Assembly: GCA_003133425.1 (NCBI GenBank)
Contig: PKXI01000356.1
Location: forward strand, 1,919 to 12,850
Origin: Acidobacteriaceae bacterium
Lineage (GTDB): Bacteria > Acidobacteriota > Terriglobia > Terriglobales > Acidobacteriaceae
Length of the DNA stretch: 10,932 nt
Reading direction: 5' to 3'
The notes beneath the pieces are model-generated. The model saw nothing but the letters and a program-made list of their open reading frames with translations, was not told the DNA's origin and ran no database searches. Made by a program: the position numbers and the translations under genes. Position 1 is the first letter of the stretch. Each line of letters starts with the position of its first letter. Shown piece after piece: positions 6,751-10,932 of this stretch.

Positions 6751-6794
6751 GTTTGAAATCCGGGAAACGCAAACAAAGGGGTGCAAGAAATCGA

Positions 6795-7934
6795 ATGAAA
6801 AACATAAGATTTGGATTTGGCCTGATGCTGACGGTAATAGCCGCGTCTCTGGTCACCAGTGGCTGCAAGAGCGATAAGGTGAATGCGGACGCGGAGGCGC
6901 CGCCTCCCGCCAAGGTGGTTCAGGACTTCGATGCCAACTTGTTCTCTGTCGATCACCCGGAGAACTTTCCTCTGGCTGCCGCGATTGAACATCGAGCGCC
7001 GGCCAAACTGGCTGTTACCGGGACAGTGAATCCTGACATTGCCCGAACTGTCCCCGTGATCTCGCTTGCCTCTGGCCGCATCGTCGGTATCTATGCACGT
7101 CTGGGCGACGCCGTGAAGAAAGGTCAACTATTGCTGAAAGTTCGCAGCGACGATATCTCTGGAGGCTTTGCCAACTATCAGATGGCGGTGGCCGACGAGA
7201 TTCTCGCGCGCGCCCAATATGAGCGTTCTCAAGACCTCTTCAAGCGCGGCGCGATTGCGCTCAACGACGTTCAAGTCGCGCAGGACACCGAAGACAAGGC
7301 CAAGGTGGCCATGGACACCGCTGCCGAACATCTGCGGCTGTTGGGCAGCAGCACAGATCATCCATCGGGGATCGTGGACATCACGGCCCCGGTCTCCGGC
7401 GTCATCACCGACCAGGAAGTGACCAATGCCGCAGGTGTGCAGAGCCTGGGCACGAGTCCCTTTACCATCTCCGATCTCTCAACTGTGTGGATCGTTTGTG
7501 ATGTCTACGAGAACGATCTTCCCAGCGTTCACACCGGCGACCCCGCGGAGATCACTCTGAACGCATATCCGGGCACCGTGCTCAAGGGCAAAGTTAGCAA
7601 TATCCTGGCGATACTCGATCCGAATCTCAGGACTGGCAAAGTCCGAATCGAGGTCGCGAATCCGGGCTTTATGCGGGTGGGCATGTTTGTGACCGCTACC
7701 TTCCTTGGTCAGAAGGATGAAGTGAATTCCGCCGTGCCCTCATCCGCCATTCTCCATCTGCATGACCGTGACTGGGTCTATGTGCCCACGTCCGATAAGA
7801 GATTCCGTAGAGTGGGGGTGGTCGGGGGAGACGCCCTGCCCAACGGGATGCAGGAGATCAAGTCGGGCATTCAGGCCGGGCAGCAGGTGGTGACTAATCC
7901 GCTCGCGTTACAGAACAAAATCGACAACAAGTAA
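6795..7934 (+). CDS. RND efflux periplasmic adaptor lipoprotein (CzcB/CusB type)
   Basis: The protein has 379 residues and links the inner-membrane RND pump to an outer-membrane channel. The N-terminus is a lipoprotein signal ending VTSGC, with Cys24 as the likely lipidation site. The first half of the barrel-sandwich (lipoyl-like) domain lies at about 84-118 (SLASGRIVGIYARLGDAVKKGQ), a helical hairpin at about 124-182, and the second half at about 192-227 (IVDITAPVSGVI). A beta-barrel domain at about 229-305 carries VWIVCDVYENDLPSVHTGDPA and LRTGKVRIEVANPG, and a membrane-proximal domain fills the rest. These are HlyD/CzcB family features. No Met-, His- or Cys-rich metal-binding extension is seen. 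ATG 6795 is chosen because it begins the lipoprotein signal; an in-frame GTG at 6738 would add a basic 19-residue leader. The ribosome site is weak (AAAGGGG about 13 bases upstream). The RND gene starts 29 bases after the stop. Confidence 0.93.
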   Translation: MKNIRFGFGLMLTVIAASLVTSGCKSDKVNADAEAPPPAKVVQDFDANLFSVDHPENFPLAAAIEHRAPAKLAVTGTVNPDIARTVPVISLASGRIVGIYARLGDAVKKGQLLLKVRSDDISGGFANYQMAVADEILARAQYERSQDLFKRGAIALNDVQVAQDTEDKAKVAMDTAAEHLRLLGSSTDHPSGIVDITAPVSGVITDQEVTNAAGVQSLGTSPFTISDLSTVWIVCDVYENDLPSVHTGDPAEITLNAYPGTVLKGKVSNILAILDPNLRTGKVRIEVANPGFMRVGMFVTATFLGQKDEVNSAVPSSAILHLHDRDWVYVPTSDKRFRRVGVVGGDALPNGMQEIKSGIQAGQQVVTNPLALQNKIDNK

Positions 7935-7963
7935 CCGCTAAAAGGGAGCTAGGGGAAGACATC

Positions 7964-10932
7964 ATGATACGCTTTCTTGTCGATTTTGCCCTGAACAATC
8001 GCGTCGTCGTGCTGGCGGTTGCGCTGTTATTGGCCGCCTGGGGGGCAATATCGTTTCATAATTTGCCGGTTGAAGCCTATCCGGACATTGCGGATAACTA
8101 TGCGACGGTGATTACTCAGTGGCCTGGACAGGCGGCAGAGGAGGTGGAAAAGCAAGTTACAATTCCGGTGGAAATCCAGATGAACGGGCTTCCGCACCTT
8201 TCGCACCTGCGTTCCGAATCGCTTTTCGGCCTGTCTTTCGTAATGCTGATCTTTGACGACCAGTCGGACAATGATTGGAACCGGCAGAAAGTGATGGAGC
8301 GACTTGCGGGGGTGAGTCTGCCGCCTGGCCTGCAACCACAATTGGGCACAGACTGGAGCACGGTGGGCCAGATTTATTGGTACACGATCCACAACACAAA
8401 TCCGCAATACGATCTGATGGATTTGAAATCCATCCAGGACTGGACCCTCGAAAAGGAATTCAAGTCAGTCCCGAATGTCGTCGACGTATCCACTTTTGGT
8501 GGCACAACACGTGAGTACCAGGTTCGCGTCGATCCGGACAAGCTTGTAGCGTATGGCCTGAGCATCGGTCAGGTTGAGCAGCAGTTGACCAACAACAATA
8601 TGAATGCCGGCGGAAGTTTTGTGGAAGAGGGTGCGCAGCAGTTGAACGTTCGCTCCGTCGGCCTCTACACCACTGTGCAGGATATTGAGAATACCGTCCT
8701 AACGACAAAAAGCGGAACGGCGCTGAGAGTCAAAGACATAGCCGAAGTGCAGCAGGGCCCAAAAATTCTGCTGGGCGCCATGGCAAGAGCGGACCACAAG
8801 CCTGACGGAACCATCGTCGACAATCCCGCAGTCATCCAGGGCGTGGTCTTGCTGCGCAAAGGCGCCGACGCCGGACCCACGTTGGATGCTATCCATGCAA
8901 AGGTGAGAGAGCTTAACGACATCATCCTGCCGCCGGGCGTAAAGGTCGTTCCCATGCTCGACCGCGCCGACCTGCTCCACTACACGCTCCACACAGTGCT
9001 TCATAACATGGGCGAAGGAATGATCCTGGTGACGATCATCCTCTTTCTCTTTTTCGGCAACGTTCGTGGAGCTTTCATCGTTGCGCTCACCATACCGTTT
9101 GCCTTGCTCTTCGCATCCATATTTCTCGATCTGAGCAAGATACCAGCGAACCTGCTATCACTGGGCGCGCTGGATTTCGGAATGGTTGTGGATGGCGCCG
9201 TAGTGATGGTCGAGAACATCATGCGGCATTTGAGTCATGGCAGGAACGGCTCTCCTGAAACGGGACGCATTACGATGAGCCGGAAGACACCGGTAGAAAT
9301 GATCCGTGACGCCTCTCACGAGGTCCAGCGCCCAGTGTTTTTCGCCATCGCCATCATTATCACCGCTTATCTACCGATATTCACACTGCAACTGGTGGAA
9401 GGCAGACTCTTCAAGCCAATGGCCTGGACTGTCGCCTTTGCGCTTCTCGGCGCCATGACATTTTCCATCTTCATCGTGCCGGTATTAGCCGCCTTGCTCT
9501 TCCGCAGGGGTGTCAAGGAATGGCGCAACCCGGTCATGGAATTCCTGAAGAACAGCTATCGGCACGGGCTTCAGTGGGCAATTCAGAATCGCTGGATCAC
9601 TGTTGGCTGCGGTATCGCGGCCGTTGCTGTCAGCATGTTTCTGGCGTTCAGTGGGATCATCGGTTCGGAATTCTTGCCTCATCTCGACGAGGGTGCGATC
9701 TGGGCGCGCGGCTCGCTGGCCAACAGTACCAGCCTGACAGAAGGCAAGCGGTTTACGGATCAAGCGCGCCTCATTTTTGCATCGTTTCCTGAAGTCACTA
9801 CTGTTGTATCGCAAGCGGGCCGGCCCGACGACGGGACCGACACGGGCGGCTTCGGCAATACGGAATACTTTGTCGATCTGAAACCAAAGGAAGAATGGCG
9901 GCCTGTCTTTCATCAGGACAAGGATGAGCTGATCGCCGCCATGAACCGTGAGGTCTCCAAGCTTCCAGGCGGTTTTTGGAATTTCTCGCAGCCCATCGAA
10001 GACAACGTGGACGAAACGATTAGCGGCGTCAAAGGCGGACTCGCAGTAAAGCTATTCGGGGATGATCTGAAAATCCTGGAGGATAAAGGGGAGGAGATTA
10101 CCGCTGCGATGGCCGCCGTGCCTGGGGTCGAGGATCTTGGGCTCTTCCGGGATATGGGCCAGCCAAACCTCAACTTCATAGTCGATCGCCAGGCCGCCGC
10201 GCGCTTCGGCATCAATGCTTCCGACGTCCAAGACGCGATTGCGACAGCAGTCGGCGGCAATGCGGTGACGCAGTTGTTGCAGGGCGAAGCGAGCTACGGC
10301 GTGGTAGTCCGGTATAAGGAAAAGTATCGCAATACCCAGGAGGCGATCCAAAACATCCGCCTTCTGTCTCCTTCGGGGGAGCGCGTGTCTCTCGCGCAAC
10401 TTACGAAGGTTGAGGTTCGCGATGGCGCATACGATATCTTCCGGGAAGGAAACTCTCGCTACGTCGGTGTACGCTACGAAGTTCGAGGCAGAGATTTAGG
10501 AACTACGGTTAGAGAAGCTATGGACAAAGTGAACACGCAGGTTAAGCTGCCACGCGGCTATCGCCTCGATTGGGCGGGAGAATACGAAAGCGAAAAACGA
10601 GCTCAGGCCAGGCTGTTCCTTGTGGTTCCCTTCACGATCTTCCTGATCTTCGTCCTCCTCTATTTCATGTTCCGTTCGGTTAAGTGGGCGTCGCTCATCA
10701 TGGTGAATGTAGCCTTGGCGCCTTTTGGCGGCACGATGGCTCTTCTGCTAACTGGGACGTTTTTCAGCGTGTCCTCTGGGGTCGGTTTCTTGGCGCTCTT
10801 TGGGGTATCGGTCCAGACGGGTGTCATCATGCTTGAATACATCAACCAACTGCGGGCGCGAGGCTATACCGCAGAAGGCGCCGCTGTCGAGGGCGCTGTC
10901 TTGCGGCTTCGCCCTATCATGATGACGATGTT
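7964..10932 (+). CDS. Heavy-metal RND efflux pump (CzcA/CusA family), 3' end cut by window edge
   Basis: The frame is open from ATG 7964 to the right edge (989 codons plus two bases); family members are about 1,030-1,060 residues, so only the last stretch is missing. The pump is a homotrimeric, proton-driven inner-membrane exporter. The N-terminus MIRFLVDFALNNRVVVLAV with the first membrane helix, PVEAYPDIADNYATVITQWPG, and DKLVAYGLSIGQVEQQL are typical of the family. TM4 carries D404-F-G-x3-D410-G-A-x4-E417-N, matching the proton-relay residues of CzcA; CusA-type pumps have a different form (VDAAIVMIEN). This suggests divalent cations (Co, Zn, Cd, Ni) rather than Cu/Ag, but the substrate is inferred. 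The second periplasmic half starts with SEFLPHLDEGAIW and holds SQAGRPDDGTDTGGF. The C-terminal membrane block begins near LFLVVPFTIFLIFVLLYFMF and continues through GVSVQTGVIMLEYINQLR. A purine-rich AGGGGAAG lies just upstream of the start. No frameshift was found. Confidence 0.95.
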   Translation, partial: MIRFLVDFALNNRVVVLAVALLLAAWGAISFHNLPVEAYPDIADNYATVITQWPGQAAEEVEKQVTIPVEIQMNGLPHLSHLRSESLFGLSFVMLIFDDQSDNDWNRQKVMERLAGVSLPPGLQPQLGTDWSTVGQIYWYTIHNTNPQYDLMDLKSIQDWTLEKEFKSVPNVVDVSTFGGTTREYQVRVDPDKLVAYGLSIGQVEQQLTNNNMNAGGSFVEEGAQQLNVRSVGLYTTVQDIENTVLTTKSGTALRVKDIAEVQQGPKILLGAMARADHKPDGTIVDNPAVIQGVVLLRKGADAGPTLDAIHAKVRELNDIILPPGVKVVPMLDRADLLHYTLHTVLHNMGEGMILVTIILFLFFGNVRGAFIVALTIPFALLFASIFLDLSKIPANLLSLGALDFGMVVDGAVVMVENIMRHLSHGRNGSPETGRITMSRKTPVEMIRDASHEVQRPVFFAIAIIITAYLPIFTLQLVEGRLFKPMAWTVAFALLGAMTFSIFIVPVLAALLFRRGVKEWRNPVMEFLKNSYRHGLQWAIQNRWITVGCGIAAVAVSMFLAFSGIIGSEFLPHLDEGAIWARGSLANSTSLTEGKRFTDQARLIFASFPEVTTVVSQAGRPDDGTDTGGFGNTEYFVDLKPKEEWRPVFHQDKDELIAAMNREVSKLPGGFWNFSQPIEDNVDETISGVKGGLAVKLFGDDLKILEDKGEEITAAMAAVPGVEDLGLFRDMGQPNLNFIVDRQAAARFGINASDVQDAIATAVGGNAVTQLLQGEASYGVVVRYKEKYRNTQEAIQNIRLLSPSGERVSLAQLTKVEVRDGAYDIFREGNSRYVGVRYEVRGRDLGTTVREAMDKVNTQVKLPRGYRLDWAGEYESEKRAQARLFLVVPFTIFLIFVLLYFMFRSVKWASLIMVNVALAPFGGTMALLLTGTFFSVSSGVGFLALFGVSVQTGVIMLEYINQLRARGYTAEGAAVEGAVLRLRPIMMTM

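Noticed and set aside
6738..6794. Upstream GTG start for the adaptor
   Set aside because: It would bury the lipoprotein signal behind a basic 19-residue leader, and this segment is part of the intercistronic structures.
1..10932. CRISPR array, tRNA genes or insertion-sequence ends
   Set aside because: No regularly spaced repeats, no tRNA cloverleaf and no transposase frame were found on reading both strands.

Overview
The window looks like chromosomal DNA of a GC-rich Gram-negative bacterium, most likely an acidobacterium of the Terriglobia type. This is inferred from protein character: an OmpL-like (BBP2) porin placed before a heavy-metal RND pump, a signal-peptide-bearing protein with two TonB C-terminal domains, and the style of the integrase. 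No rRNA or other taxonomic marker is present, so the assignment is tentative. Five protein genes are well supported; two of them run off the window edges.

Left part (1-2705, minus strand). A tyrosine recombinase (integrase) starts at 825 and runs off the left edge before its last catalytic residues. Its start codon lies in one arm of a perfect 12-bp inverted repeat whose loop carries the Shine-Dalgarno. Directly upstream of it, 161 bases away, is the end of an apparently intact kdpA, the potassium-selective channel subunit of the KdpFABC pump. kdpB does not follow kdpA as it normally would, and no kdpF precedes it. This is either an orphan kdpA or a kdp operon split by a mobile element.

Middle part (2706-4762). 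About 700 bases hold no confident gene, only a possible short secreted-peptide ORF. Next, on the minus strand, is a periplasmic protein with two TonB C-terminal domains. A 592-base divergent intergenic region follows. It is AT-rich in its centre and holds a hairpin, a perfect 8-bp dyad and a weak promoter candidate, all suitably placed for control of the right-hand operon.

Right part (4763-10932, plus strand). Three genes form a likely operon: an outer-membrane BBP2-type porin, a lipoprotein periplasmic adaptor (CzcB/CusB type) and an inner-membrane RND pump of the heavy-metal family (CzcA/CusA type), cut by the right edge. The pump carries the DFG-x3-DGA-x4-EN signature in TM4, which in this family goes with divalent cations such as Co, Zn, Cd or Ni. 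Adaptor and pump should form the inner-membrane and periplasmic parts of an efflux complex. The usual TolC-family outer-membrane channel is absent here, and the porin takes its place in gene order. A 208-base structured gap separates porin and adaptor, whereas adaptor and pump are 29 bases apart. No tRNA, rRNA, CRISPR array or insertion-sequence end was seen.
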